A DNA stretch of 19,410 bases, taken from contig CAYNSQ010000012.1 of the NCBI GenBank assembly GCA_964400155.1, positions 1 to 19,410 of the forward strand, given 5' to 3'. A program made the translations under genes and the position numbers. Source of the DNA: JAYTJL01 sp964400155 (lineage in GTDB: Bacteria; Patescibacteriota; Saccharimonadia; Saccharimonadales; UBA10212). Positions 6,266-13,064 of this stretch are shown one piece after another; positions within the stretch are counted from its first letter, which is position 1, and each line of letters starts with the position of its first letter. The notes under the pieces are model-generated. The model did no database searches, had not been told where the DNA came from, and saw nothing but the letters and a program-made list of their open reading frames with translations.

Positions 6266-6295
6266 TTGCAAGCTCATGTACTCCTCCGTTATACT
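6266..6295 (+). promoter_or_regulatory. candidate promoter for the second hsp20
   Basis: TTGCAA (6266-6271), an 18-nt spacer, and TATACT (6290-6295). It lies 133 nt before the hsp20 ATG in an AT-rich gap with no gene (6202-6427). Alternative -10-like strings closer to the gene exist (TGTGATAAA near 6390), so this is only one candidate. Confidence 0.3.
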
Positions 6296-6377
6296 AAGAA
6301 TCAAAGAAAAACACTCCTATAAAACACTGAGATTCTACAAAACTGAGAATTATCAAATATAAATACTAAACGGATAA

Positions 6378-6409
6378 GTCTGCTGTTAATGTGATAAACT
6401 TAAGCAGAC
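6378..6409 (+). promoter_or_regulatory. inverted repeat directly before the hsp20 ribosome binding site
   Basis: GTCTGC-TG-TTAA (6378-6389) pairs with TTAAGCAGAC (6400-6409): a 10-bp stem with a 2-nt bulge and a 10-nt loop. It ends 4 nt before the Shine-Dalgarno AAGGAGGA (6413-6420). It is not a CIRCE. It could be an operator or an mRNA 5' hairpin. It does not itself contain the ribosome site, so a classical RNA thermometer is not shown. Confidence 0.5.
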
Positions 6410-6427
6410 AAAAAGGAGGACTGATTC

Positions 6428-6910
6428 ATGGCTCGAGGAGGCCACCAGCAACAAGACGACGACCTATTAATGGGTGATGACATTACCGCCGCTTTTTTAA
6501 GTGAAGACGAAGTGGTTGAAGAATCAGCCCCGGCGCCTGCTAGCCAAGCACCGGCAGAAGACCAATGGGACGAAGAAGAACCGGTAGCAGGGCAACTTGC
6601 TGTTGACGTATATGAAACTAAAGAAAAACTATTTGTAAAAGGCCGAGTAGCCGGAGTTAACAAATCAGACCTTGACGTAAGCATAGCCGACAATACTCTT
6701 ACAATTAAAGGCACGCTTAGCGCCGGTAGTGAAGAAGGCGTAGAAAATTACTTTTTACAAGAATGTTATTGGGGCGAATTTAGCCGCAGCCTAGTCCTGC
6801 CAGTACCAGTTAAAGAAGAAGAAATAGAAGCCGTTCTAAAAGACGGTGTGCTAACTATTAGTTTTGCTAAAGTCAAACAAGACACAGTTAAAAAGATAGA
6901 AATTTTATAA
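6428..6910 (+). CDS. second small heat-shock protein, Hsp20/alpha-crystallin family
   Basis: 160 residues. A long disordered N-terminal region rich in Asp/Glu/Ala/Pro (about 1-55, including QQQDDD and APAPASQAPAEDQ) precedes the alpha-crystallin domain. That domain opens with LAVDVYETKEKLFVKGRV, includes the DNTLTIKG strand, the FSRSLVLP segment with WGEF before it, and ends with KDGVLTISFAK (about 57-150). A C-terminal IEIL follows, a form of the I-x-I/L motif that docks subunits in sHSP oligomers. The start is supported by AAGGAGGA 7 nt upstream. Unlike the first hsp20 it has no CIRCE but a different inverted repeat at 6378-6409, so control probably differs. It converges with the pilin operon. 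Confidence 0.95.
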   Translation: MARGGHQQQDDDLLMGDDITAAFLSEDEVVEESAPAPASQAPAEDQWDEEEPVAGQLAVDVYETKEKLFVKGRVAGVNKSDLDVSIADNTLTIKGTLSAGSEEGVENYFLQECYWGEFSRSLVLPVPVKEEEIEAVLKDGVLTISFAKVKQDTVKKIEIL

Positions 6911-6930
6911 AAAATTTCAATCTTTTTAAC

Positions 6931-6965
6931 AACTGAAAACTCATAACCTATAACCTTATACCTGA
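6931..6965. repeat. heptamer array (5 degenerate units) between hsp20 and pilin cluster
   Basis: AACTGAA, AACTCAT, AACCTAT, AACCTTA and TACCTGA follow each other in 7-bp phase. The array leads directly into a hairpin (6961-6988). This repeats the array-plus-hairpin design seen at 12997-13052 and 15361-15509. Confidence 0.5.
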
Positions 6966-6988
6966 GCATTTATCTTAAATTGCTCAGG
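6961..6988. terminator. hairpin at the convergent 3' ends of hsp20 and the pilin operon
   Basis: CCTGAGCA (6961-6968) and TGCTCAGG (6981-6988) form a perfect 8-bp stem, extendable by A-T pairs in the 12-nt loop. The TGA stop of the last pilin gene (6986-6984) lies inside the right arm. Neither side has a clear U-tract, so it may stop RNA decay or weakly terminate rather than act as a classical terminator. Confidence 0.5.
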
Positions 6989-7403
6989 TGGTGGTAACGT
7001 TGTTTAGGACAAATCTAACTATTACTTGGGCTAGTGCTACTACTATAAGTCCAATAATGGCATAAAGAATTGTATTTTTTGCCCCAGTTACACTACTGTC
7101 ATTGCCGCCACTGGTAACGTAGCGCAACCCGCCTACAATTATCATCACTACTGCTACAACACCTACAATTACAGAAAGAAGGTTGATGCCTTTTCTGACA
7201 AGTTCATTGAGTTTGTCTTCTGCTTCAGTACCGTTAGAACAATCGGCGGTATAAGGTGCCCCTGGGGTTAAGTCAAAGTTAGCACCGGCGCACAATCCGC
7301 CCTGAATATCTGGACTTTGGGCTTGGACCAAGCTACCAGAAAAGATCACAGTAAGAACACTAGCTAGGGTCACAAAAAGTACTAGCAGGCGTATTCTTAG
7401 CAT
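6984..7403 (-). CDS. T4SS pilin-like protein (TrbC/VirB2 type), pilin 6 of 6
   Basis: 139 residues, last gene of the leftward pilin cluster. Signal peptide about 1-29 (cleavage near VQAQ). The predicted mature region has GGLCAGANF and a second Cys (ADCSNG), then two hydrophobic helices at about 72-93 and 110-133. The loop GGLRYVTSGGNDSSVTGAKNTILY between them is the hallmark of this family. It is close to the neighbours at 7418 and 7937, sharing AKNTILY and the ending IVRFVL. Such proteins are processed, inserted in the membrane and assembled as pilus or channel subunits. The two Cys, also present in the 7418 copy, could form a disulfide. The gap to the upstream pilin gene is 14 bp. Confidence 0.88.
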   Translation of the reverse strand: MLRIRLLVLFVTLASVLTVIFSGSLVQAQSPDIQGGLCAGANFDLTPGAPYTADCSNGTEAEDKLNELVRKGINLLSVIVGVVAVVMIIVGGLRYVTSGGNDSSVTGAKNTILYAIIGLIVVALAQVIVRFVLNNVTTT

Positions 7404-7417
7404 ATTTCTATTTTCAA

Positions 7418-7846
7418 TTAGCCAGCAGTTGTAGTGGTTACTTGCTTTAGGACAAATCTGACGATTACCTGGGCAAGCGCCACAATCACAAGTCCGATTA
7501 ATCCATACAGGATTGTATTTTTTGCACTTCCAACTTTGGTAGTATCACCACCGCTAGTAATGTAACGGAATCCACCAATTATTATCATGATTACGGCCAC
7601 AACACCCACTAGTAGTGAAATTACATTGATTATTTTTGTAAGAAGGTTATTAAATTGATTATCATCCCCACCTTGTACCTGACAGGTAGTGCCTGTCACA
7701 GGGTCTACCTGGAGGCTGTTTGCTCCTTGACATACTCCAGCCTGAATGCTTGGCCCAGCAACTACAGTTGCAGGTACAAGCGCTGGCAACCCAATCATTA
7801 GTGCAGGCACTAACGCAAGAAGTTTGATTTTAAGTTTCTGAATCAT
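7418..7846 (-). CDS. T4SS pilin-like protein, pilin 5 of 6
   Basis: 142 residues. The signal peptide reaches about residue 31 (TVVAG). The mature N-terminus has IQAGVCQGANS and TTCQVQGG (two Cys). Helix 1 is at about 72-93, the signature loop GGFRYITSGGDTTKVGSAKNTILY follows, and helix 2 ends in AQVIVRFVLKQVTTT. It is the closest relative of the 6984 protein: the IQxGxCxGAN start and both helices match, which points to tandem duplication. AAAGGAAA lies upstream of the ATG and supports the start. The gap from the 7937 gene is 90 bp, the largest inside the cluster. Confidence 0.9.
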   Translation of the reverse strand: MIQKLKIKLLALVPALMIGLPALVPATVVAGPSIQAGVCQGANSLQVDPVTGTTCQVQGGDDNQFNNLLTKIINVISLLVGVVAVIMIIIGGFRYITSGGDTTKVGSAKNTILYGLIGLVIVALAQVIVRFVLKQVTTTTAG

Positions 7847-7936
7847 TTTTATATTTCCTTTGACTTATACTTTCTTAATTATATTTCAATTATATACAGA
7901 CTTATACCATAGTCAATACGCTTATGGCAATCAATA

Positions 7937-8332
7937 TTATGGCCCTGTTCCGGTTGACTGCTTTAAGACAAACCTAACAATCACTTGTGAGAGTACCACT
8001 ATTATCAACCCAATTAAAGCATATAATATTGTATTCTTGGCACTGGAAATTTTATTGGCGTCCCCGCCACTAGTTATGTACTTATACCCTCCAATAATTA
8101 AAAATACGACTGCTATTACACCTCCGATAAGACTAAGGATGTTAATAAATTTGGTTAGTGATGTATTTATGCTAGTATTTGGATTCCCCGTTTGACCACT
8201 TACGTCGGTTGCCCCCTGTGTAAGAGCACTTTTAGAGTCGGCATAGACACTTGCCGGTAAATATATAGGTGCCAAAATGAATGCCGATATAATAGGAATA
8301 GCTAGGACAATTTTTAATACAAATGTTTTCAT
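7937..8332 (-). CDS. T4SS pilin-like protein, pilin 4 of 6
   Basis: 131 residues with a signal peptide of about 31 residues (ending SVYADS). A short mature N-terminus without Cys is followed by helix 1 (about 65-84), the loop GGYKYITSGGDANKISSAKNTILY, and helix 2 ending SQVIVRFVLKQ. It is very similar to the 7418 copy from helix 1 onward and differs in the exposed N-terminus. If these are pilus subunits, the variable N-terminus would be the changing surface. An AGAGGAAA lies 12 nt before the ATG. Confidence 0.9.
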   Translation of the reverse strand: MKTFVLKIVLAIPIISAFILAPIYLPASVYADSKSALTQGATDVSGQTGNPNTSINTSLTKFINILSLIGGVIAVVFLIIGGYKYITSGGDANKISSAKNTILYALIGLIIVVLSQVIVRFVLKQSTGTGP

Positions 8333-8346
8333 AATAGTGTTTTCCT

Positions 8347-8751
8347 CTAATTTACAAAGTTATTAATAGTGAATGAGGCAATAGCCCACGCCAAAGCCAC
8401 AATAACAAGACCAATTAAACCTCCAAGTAGCCTACGTTGTGCCGTGGCAGTTTGTTGTTGATTACCCCCTGAGGTTATATATGAAATCCCTGCAAAAATA
8501 ATTATAACTACAGCAGCAATACCTGCGATCAACGCAACTACGTTCGTAGCTTTTTTAAGAGTTTCGATAATAGGGCTATTAGTAGAGCCATTTTGAGCCC
8601 TATTATCTTGGCATACATCACTGCCTGGGGCCTTAGTACAACTATTGGCCAACGGGTTAAAGGCACTCACAGATGAACCAGCAAACATTACAACTCCTGC
8701 AATTACTAAGGTGATTATTAAATATAGTTTAAGTAAATTAAGCATTGTCAC
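8347..8751 (-). CDS. T4SS pilin-like protein, pilin 3 of 6
   Basis: 134 residues from GTG at 8751; an ATG two codons later (8745) is the likelier start. Signal peptide about 1-30 (VSAFN). The mature part has two Cys (NSCTKAPGSDVCQ), helix 1 at about 68-88, the loop AGISYITSGGNQQQTATAQRRLLGGLIGL, and helix 2 ending FTINNFVN. The loop has AQRR instead of AKNT, closer to the units in the 8756 fusion than to the three downstream pilins. The start lies 4-10 bp after the stop of the 8756 gene, with no clear Shine-Dalgarno, so translation is probably coupled. Confidence 0.86.
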   Translation of the reverse strand: MTMLNLLKLYLIITLVIAGVVMFAGSSVSAFNPLANSCTKAPGSDVCQDNRAQNGSTNSPIIETLKKATNVVALIAGIAAVVIIIFAGISYITSGGNQQQTATAQRRLLGGLIGLVIVALAWAIASFTINNFVN

Positions 8752-8755
8752 ATAT

Positions 8756-9331
8756 CTATAAGTTTAGTACAAAATTAACAATTACAGCTGCAGAACCAGC
8801 CACGACCAGACCAATAACAGAATACAAAAGCTGGCTTCTGGCACTGGCTGTTTTTGCAGGGTCTCCACCGGCTGTTATATACTTGAGGCCAGAAATTACT
8901 ATAAAAAGTACCGCCAAACCACCAATTATCACCAGGCCAAGGTTTAGTAAGTTTTGCAATTGGCTGGCGTCTGCTTGTACATTTGGTAGTTGGTTGGATG
9001 AAGAGACTGCTTGCCCACCTAGGCTATTACCTACAAAGGTTACTGTAACAGTAGCAATTAGGGCAATAACCAAGCCAATTACTGAATTTATCACCCTTCG
9101 TCTAGCACCGGCAGCCTTCTCGGCATTTCCTCCGGAGGTAATAAATCCTGCCCCTGCAATGACTATTGAAACAACTGCTGCAATTCCTGCTAGGTATAAA
9201 AGCATTCCCAAAATTGCCAACCCGATAGCCCAAATGTCATTTGGTAGAGTTAGTTGAACTTCACAATTGGGGCCAAGAGTTACGTATTGCCACCAGTGGG
9301 GAAAGCCAAAAAAAGTATTATCGCACTGCAT
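8756..9331 (-). CDS. double pilin: two TrbC/VirB2-type units fused in one protein
   Basis: 191 residues without a classical signal peptide. Unit 1 (about 33-101) has helix 1, the loop AGFITSGGNAEKAAGARRRVINSVIGL and helix 2. A polar linker follows (about 102-125, GGQAVSSSNQLPNVQADAS). Unit 2 (about 126-191) has helix 1, SGLKYITAGGDPAKTASARSQLLYSVIGL and helix 2 ending NFVLNL. Each unit has the same length and order as the single pilins of the cluster, so this is an internal duplication or gene fusion giving four helices. The N-terminal 30 residues have two Cys and an aromatic patch (FFGFPHWWQY). It may anchor or cap the pilus or act as a channel component rather than a simple subunit. Confidence 0.87.
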   Translation of the reverse strand: MQCDNTFFGFPHWWQYVTLGPNCEVQLTLPNDIWAIGLAILGMLLYLAGIAAVVSIVIAGAGFITSGGNAEKAAGARRRVINSVIGLVIALIATVTVTFVGNSLGGQAVSSSNQLPNVQADASQLQNLLNLGLVIIGGLAVLFIVISGLKYITAGGDPAKTASARSQLLYSVIGLVVAGSAAVIVNFVLNL

Positions 9332-9334
9332 AAT

Positions 9335-9607
9335 TTATAGGAATTGAACCCCTCCAGGTATTAGCCACTGTAAAAATGCATAAGTAAAGCCAAAAGCCAG
9401 CAAGGCAAGCAGACTGTCGGCAATTCTCTTTCTGGCTGCACTCACAGCCTGAGGGTTGTCGCCAGCGGTAATATATTGAATCCCTCCAAAAATAACAGAC
9501 CCCACCACAACAACCCCAACCAAGCCAGCCAAAAAATTAATAAACATATTAATGTCTTTTACTATTGGGTTGTCGGGACTAATAGCTGCCACTATAAATT
9601 TGTACAT
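9335..9607 (-). CDS. T4SS pilin-like membrane protein without signal peptide, first gene of the pilin operon
   Basis: 90 residues from the ATG at 9607. A longer reading from TTG 9652 adds 15 residues rich in Lys/His and is less likely. There are two helices (about 22-42 and 65-85) around the family loop GGIQYITAGDNPQAVSAARKRIADSLLALL. It has no signal peptide, ends with WLIPGGVQFL, and uses TAGDN rather than TSGG. It is the shortest member and the one nearest the divergent promoter region, and its stop is 3 bp from the next ATG. It may be a minor subunit; that is a guess from position and divergence. Confidence 0.82.
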   Translation of the reverse strand: MYKFIVAAISPDNPIVKDINMFINFLAGLVGVVVVGSVIFGGIQYITAGDNPQAVSAARKRIADSLLALLAFGFTYAFLQWLIPGGVQFL

Positions 9608-9743
9608 CTTTTTGTGTTTATGTTTACTAAAATACAGAGTATCACATTTCAACCGATATACAACAACTGGCCTTAGCTATTTACCACTTACTCTTTATAA
9701 GTTATTGTTAGTGGTTACTATCCGATAATTATCCACCAACAGG

Positions 9744-9772
9744 TTGTTCAAAGATATTGATTATGCTATAGT
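9744..9772 (+). promoter_or_regulatory. promoter of the rightward T4SS operon
   Basis: TTGTTC (9744-9749), a 17-nt spacer, and TATAGT (9767-9772) with extended -10 TG (TGCTATAGT). The expected start of transcription is near 9779, 25 nt before the ATG at 9804. The divergent pilin operon must start in the same 196-bp gap (9608-9803), but I could not fix its promoter. Confidence 0.6.
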
Positions 9773-9803
9773 TTCGAATAGGATATAAAGCGACTGCGCG
9801 AAA

Positions 9804-10709
9804 ATGAAAACATACAAAAAAATACTCCTTGGGCTAATATTACCTGTTGGGTTGGGAGTATTTTTTTTATTAGGCGGGAAAGCTTTGGCGTTTACGGAAT
9901 CAGAGTTGCAGAGCGCAACATACACCCCCATCACTCAAGGTGATTTGATTATTGGGTTTGATGTGACTATAGGTAACCAAACTATTCGATTTATTGATCA
10001 AGACCCATTCGGTTTTCCAGATAATGCAAAAGCAGCTTCAGGGCCCAGAGTCAATGAGTTCTGTGCCAACACTCGACTGGGGGCAAGCGGCGGGAAGGGA
10101 ATAACCTACACTAACGATGATAGTGCAATAATACAGGCAGGAGGAGTCCCCGTTTCAGTGAATCTTGACTATAACAACCTATCTAACCCAGGGGGTGGAT
10201 GCCAGACTTTCACAAAAACATTTGTAATAAATGCTCAAAACCCCGGAGGAGGTGGAACACCTACCGAAGGAGATACTTGTCCCACTAACGGGGAAACTAG
10301 CGGAGATCTCACTTGCGTCTGTACCGTGGAGGGCACAACTAATCCGGTAGAAACCTGTGAGTGGGTCGGCTCGAGTGGCGGGGAAGGCGACAGTCTCTCG
10401 GCTTGTTTGACTATTTCAAATCCTTTCAGCTGGGCAGTATGTCCAATTCTAGGCATGGTTGATAGCGTGGTAAAAAAACTATATGACAGTATCCAAAATC
10501 GTTTATGCATTGCAACAAATTACAATGAGACTGGCAATTTGACTGCTGGTGCAAAGGACGCCAAAAACCGATGTGAAGGAGAGTCATTTCTTAACGATGC
10601 AGCAAAAAGTGCTTGGTCTAGTTTTAGAGTAATAGCCACAAGCTTGTTAGTTATTGCAATGTTGTTTGGCATAATTGGCCAGGCAGTGGGATCAGGGAGG
10701 AGCGGCTAG
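9804..10709 (+). CDS. exported T4SS protein, probable N-terminal part of a split VirB6/TrbL
   Basis: 301 residues. Signal peptide/TM at about 8-29 (LLGLILPVGLGVFFLL, ending KALAF). A large exported region follows (30-250), rich in Gly, Asn and Thr, with Cys pairs (CANT, GGCQTF, CPTNG, LTCVCT, ETCEW, SACL, WAVCP), which suggests disulfides. A C-terminal transmembrane helix (about 275-293) has SAWSSFRVIATSLLVIAMLFGIIGQ. In the CPR VirB6-like proteins that I recall, a W-xx-FR-IA helix is followed directly by a segment like the start of the next gene (AYAIRKMLPKLI), within one polypeptide. The stop (10707-10709) is 2 nt before the next ATG, and a GGGAGGAG for that ATG lies inside this gene's end. 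Confidence 0.8.
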   Translation: MKTYKKILLGLILPVGLGVFFLLGGKALAFTESELQSATYTPITQGDLIIGFDVTIGNQTIRFIDQDPFGFPDNAKAASGPRVNEFCANTRLGASGGKGITYTNDDSAIIQAGGVPVSVNLDYNNLSNPGGGCQTFTKTFVINAQNPGGGGTPTEGDTCPTNGETSGDLTCVCTVEGTTNPVETCEWVGSSGGEGDSLSACLTISNPFSWAVCPILGMVDSVVKKLYDSIQNRLCIATNYNETGNLTAGAKDAKNRCEGESFLNDAAKSAWSSFRVIATSLLVIAMLFGIIGQAVGSGRSG

Positions 10710-10711
10710 CA

Positions 10712-12874
10712 ATGTTTTCTGCATACGCAATTAGAAAAATGCTTCCAAAGTTGATAGCCGCTGTGATTTTAATTCAAATTTCATACTCTTTGGTTGTATT
10801 TGCAATAAACCTGTCTAATGATCTTGGTAAGGGAATAGGTGAAATAATGGCTGCTCCATTTGGCGGGGACAGCATAAATGGAATATATTCAGCAATTGAT
10901 AATGCAGGCGGTGGGTCAAAAGCCGTCACCTTTGGTCTTTTTGTTGGAATTGCAGTTGCTGCTTATATAAATCTTGGCGGTCTTTTATTCTTTGCCTTAC
11001 CGGTTGTGCTTGCTATTCTTATTGGATTTTTTACCTTATATTTGCGAGAAATACTTATACTGCTATGTGCAATTACCGTACCGTTAGCAATTGCTTGCTG
11101 GGTACTTCCAGGCACTGAGAGGTACTGGAGATACTGGAGAGACAATTTTATCAAACTTCTGCTAATGTTTCCTTTTATAGTCGCACTTATTACAGCTGGT
11201 AAGATTTTTGCCAGTGTTGCCGCATCAAGCGGGGATGGTTCATTCTTTAAAACAATTGCCATACTAATGGGCTTTTTTGTGCCTCTTGCAATGCTTCCGA
11301 TGACTTTTAAGTGGGGTGGTTCTGCAATGGCGGCTATGGGCGGGGCTATAAATAAAGCGTCCAGCGGTGCAAATAAATGGTCTAACAATATGGGAAGGGA
11401 TAGGGCTAAATTGTTCCAAAATGAAAGAGCAAAACGATCACAAGATAGAGTTGCCAGAAATGTTAGGTCTTGGCAAACTCCTATTGATAAAGTAAAGTCC
11501 GGTCAATGGGACCCAACACTTGGTTGGCGCAACAGTAGTATTAGAGAAAGAAAGGTTCAAAGTTATATACATGCAGGAGAAGAGTCACACCAAAAAGACG
11601 TCGAGGCTGCCCGCTCGAAAGTGCTTAGAGAGGGTCAAGATGTTAGAGCACGTGGAGGCAATTGGGATGCATACTTTCAAGCAGTGGCTGACGGAAAAGA
11701 TTCTTACTATGACGAGAATGCTACCAATGACGATGGGACTAAAGGTAGGAAATTCGATATTGGTAAACGTAGTGAAGTCGAACAAGATGCTGCTAGAAAA
11801 CAGTTGGCAATCTTGGGATCTGCCACTAACTGGCGATACCTGGAAGATTACTACGAGAGCACTCTTGGTGATAATGCTCCCGCAGATATACCACAAAAAG
11901 AGAAGGAACATGCACGCAAATTCTTCGACGACAACGTAAGCACTATAATGCCTAAAATGCCCCACTTTTACCAAGGCTATACTGCGTCATCTGATGCTAC
12001 AGGAGATACATTAGCTGGAATGCATTCTGTTGAAGTGGAATCAATTATAAGTAAATATTCAGCAGAAGCTCGTGATAACAGCAAAACCGCTGAAGAACGT
12101 AGCACCGCACAAAAAAGACTGGTCACTTTCTTGCAAAACTTTCAGGATGCTGCTGAAAATGAAAATATCACCATGGATAACGGCTCGTTAAGGGCAGTAA
12201 AGGGATTCCTTGACTCAGAAGGAGGTGGAGCTTTTAGAGACGAGATTAATAACCCTAGACACCCAGACGGACGAGTCACTAGAAAACTACGACCACTTGA
12301 TAGTATAGACGGAATTGATTTTGAGCCCGAATACAGAGAGCAAATTAACAAAATCCGCACTACACTTGCTCCAAACATTGACCCTGTTACTGGTACTCTA
12401 AAACGTAGCCCTGAGTCAATGTCTGCAACCTCAGAGACACCTGGTGCGAACAGGCCCGCACCGATAACTCCTGTGGCCGAATACCAGCCTACCCCTTCCG
12501 GTACAACAGCAGCGGCTCCAAGTGCATCAATAGGCATGAACGCACCCAGCGGTGGAGGGCTTAGACAAAGTATTGTATCCGGTAGTGATATAGAAAAACT
12601 TAGTCATGGAGTTGAATCAGGCGTTACACGTGCTAACAAAAAGACATCAATTCCAAGCGGTGCCGGTGAGGTTATAATCGAACACCCAGCTCAGAATATT
12701 GAGATGCATACGGGTGAATCGCTACATCCAAGTGGTGTAATTCTAACCCCCGGGGCACAAAGAGATTTGGAAGCAAACCCACCTACAGCTTCGAGGCCAA
12801 ACCCAGAATCCCCCATAATTATGCCCAGCAGCCCTGGGTGGGAAGACCCAAGTTCTAAAGACTTACCCAAATAA
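10712..12874 (+). CDS. VirB6/TrbL-like T4SS channel protein with long cytoplasmic tail
   Basis: 720 residues. The membrane part occupies about 1-205: a helix after RKMLPKLIAA (about 12-35), a hydrophobic block at about 70-130, REILILLCAITVPLAIACWVLPGTERYWRYWRDNFIKLLLMFPF, then helices near 145-165 and 178-198. The VPLAIACWVLPGTE and FIKLLLMFP segments match the conserved core of VirB6/TrbL-like proteins of CPR T4SS as I know them. From about 210 to the end it is hydrophilic: basic (NKWSNNMGRDRAKLFQNERAKR), then charged helical, then Pro/Ser/Thr-rich and probably disordered. It should form the inner-membrane pore. The start has a good GGAGGA 10 nt upstream inside the previous gene, so translation is coupled. 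Confidence 0.85.
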   Translation: MFSAYAIRKMLPKLIAAVILIQISYSLVVFAINLSNDLGKGIGEIMAAPFGGDSINGIYSAIDNAGGGSKAVTFGLFVGIAVAAYINLGGLLFFALPVVLAILIGFFTLYLREILILLCAITVPLAIACWVLPGTERYWRYWRDNFIKLLLMFPFIVALITAGKIFASVAASSGDGSFFKTIAILMGFFVPLAMLPMTFKWGGSAMAAMGGAINKASSGANKWSNNMGRDRAKLFQNERAKRSQDRVARNVRSWQTPIDKVKSGQWDPTLGWRNSSIRERKVQSYIHAGEESHQKDVEAARSKVLREGQDVRARGGNWDAYFQAVADGKDSYYDENATNDDGTKGRKFDIGKRSEVEQDAARKQLAILGSATNWRYLEDYYESTLGDNAPADIPQKEKEHARKFFDDNVSTIMPKMPHFYQGYTASSDATGDTLAGMHSVEVESIISKYSAEARDNSKTAEERSTAQKRLVTFLQNFQDAAENENITMDNGSLRAVKGFLDSEGGGAFRDEINNPRHPDGRVTRKLRPLDSIDGIDFEPEYREQINKIRTTLAPNIDPVTGTLKRSPESMSATSETPGANRPAPITPVAEYQPTPSGTTAAAPSASIGMNAPSGGGLRQSIVSGSDIEKLSHGVESGVTRANKKTSIPSGAGEVIIEHPAQNIEMHTGESLHPSGVILTPGAQRDLEANPPTASRPNPESPIIMPSSPGWEDPSSKDLPK

Positions 12875-12891
12875 GCCCTCTTGCCTTATTT
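12869..12891. other. AT-rich hairpin over the VirB6-like stop codon; remaining gap content
   Basis: AAATAAG (12869-12875) and CTTATTT (12885-12891) form a 7-bp stem with a 9-nt loop; the stop TAA lies in the left arm. There is no clear U-tract, so terminator function is doubtful. The rest of the 190-bp gap to the prgI-like gene (12875-13064) holds AT-rich sequence and the heptamer/hairpin element at 12997-13052. No gene or convincing promoter was seen there. Confidence 0.25.
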
Positions 12892-12996
12892 CTGACTGTA
12901 TCAGATAATAAACACTAGCAATATAACTGTTGACTGATATAACACGACTAATAGCAAAAATTTAATAAACAAACATGAAAACATACCTGGACTTAG

Positions 12997-13052
12997 CTAC
13001 TGACTACCAACCTTGCCTACCGGAAGGCAGGCTACTAACTACTAACTGGGAG
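12997..13052. repeat. heptamer element with embedded hairpin, upstream of the prgI-like gene
   Basis: CTACTGA and CTACCAA (12997-13010) are followed by a 21-nt hairpin (13011-13031: CCTTGCCT, loop ACCGGA, AGGCAGG, one bulged T), then CTACTAA twice and CTGGGAG (13032-13052). The hairpin is exactly three heptamers long, so phase is kept. The element ends 12 bp before the ATG at 13065, and its last unit supplies the only Shine-Dalgarno-like GGGAG. Confidence 0.7.
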
Positions 13053-13064
13053 CAATAGCTCTTT

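Noticed and set aside
6202..6427. Second CIRCE upstream of the 6428 hsp20
   Set aside because: No GCACTC/GAGTGC arms occur in this gap.
6931..6988. Classical intrinsic terminator for hsp20 or the pilin operon
   Set aside because: The stem is good but no U-tract follows on either strand; it is listed only as a hairpin with moderate confidence.
9335..9652. Longer form of the first pilin from TTG 9652
   Set aside because: It adds a Lys/His-rich stretch with no ribosome site; the ATG at 9607 gives a compact protein like its family.
10690..10715. Programmed frameshift or sequencing error joining the two VirB6-like halves
   Set aside because: No slippery heptamer was seen and a proper Shine-Dalgarno plus ATG follow the stop, so I call two coupled genes; reads would be needed to exclude an error.
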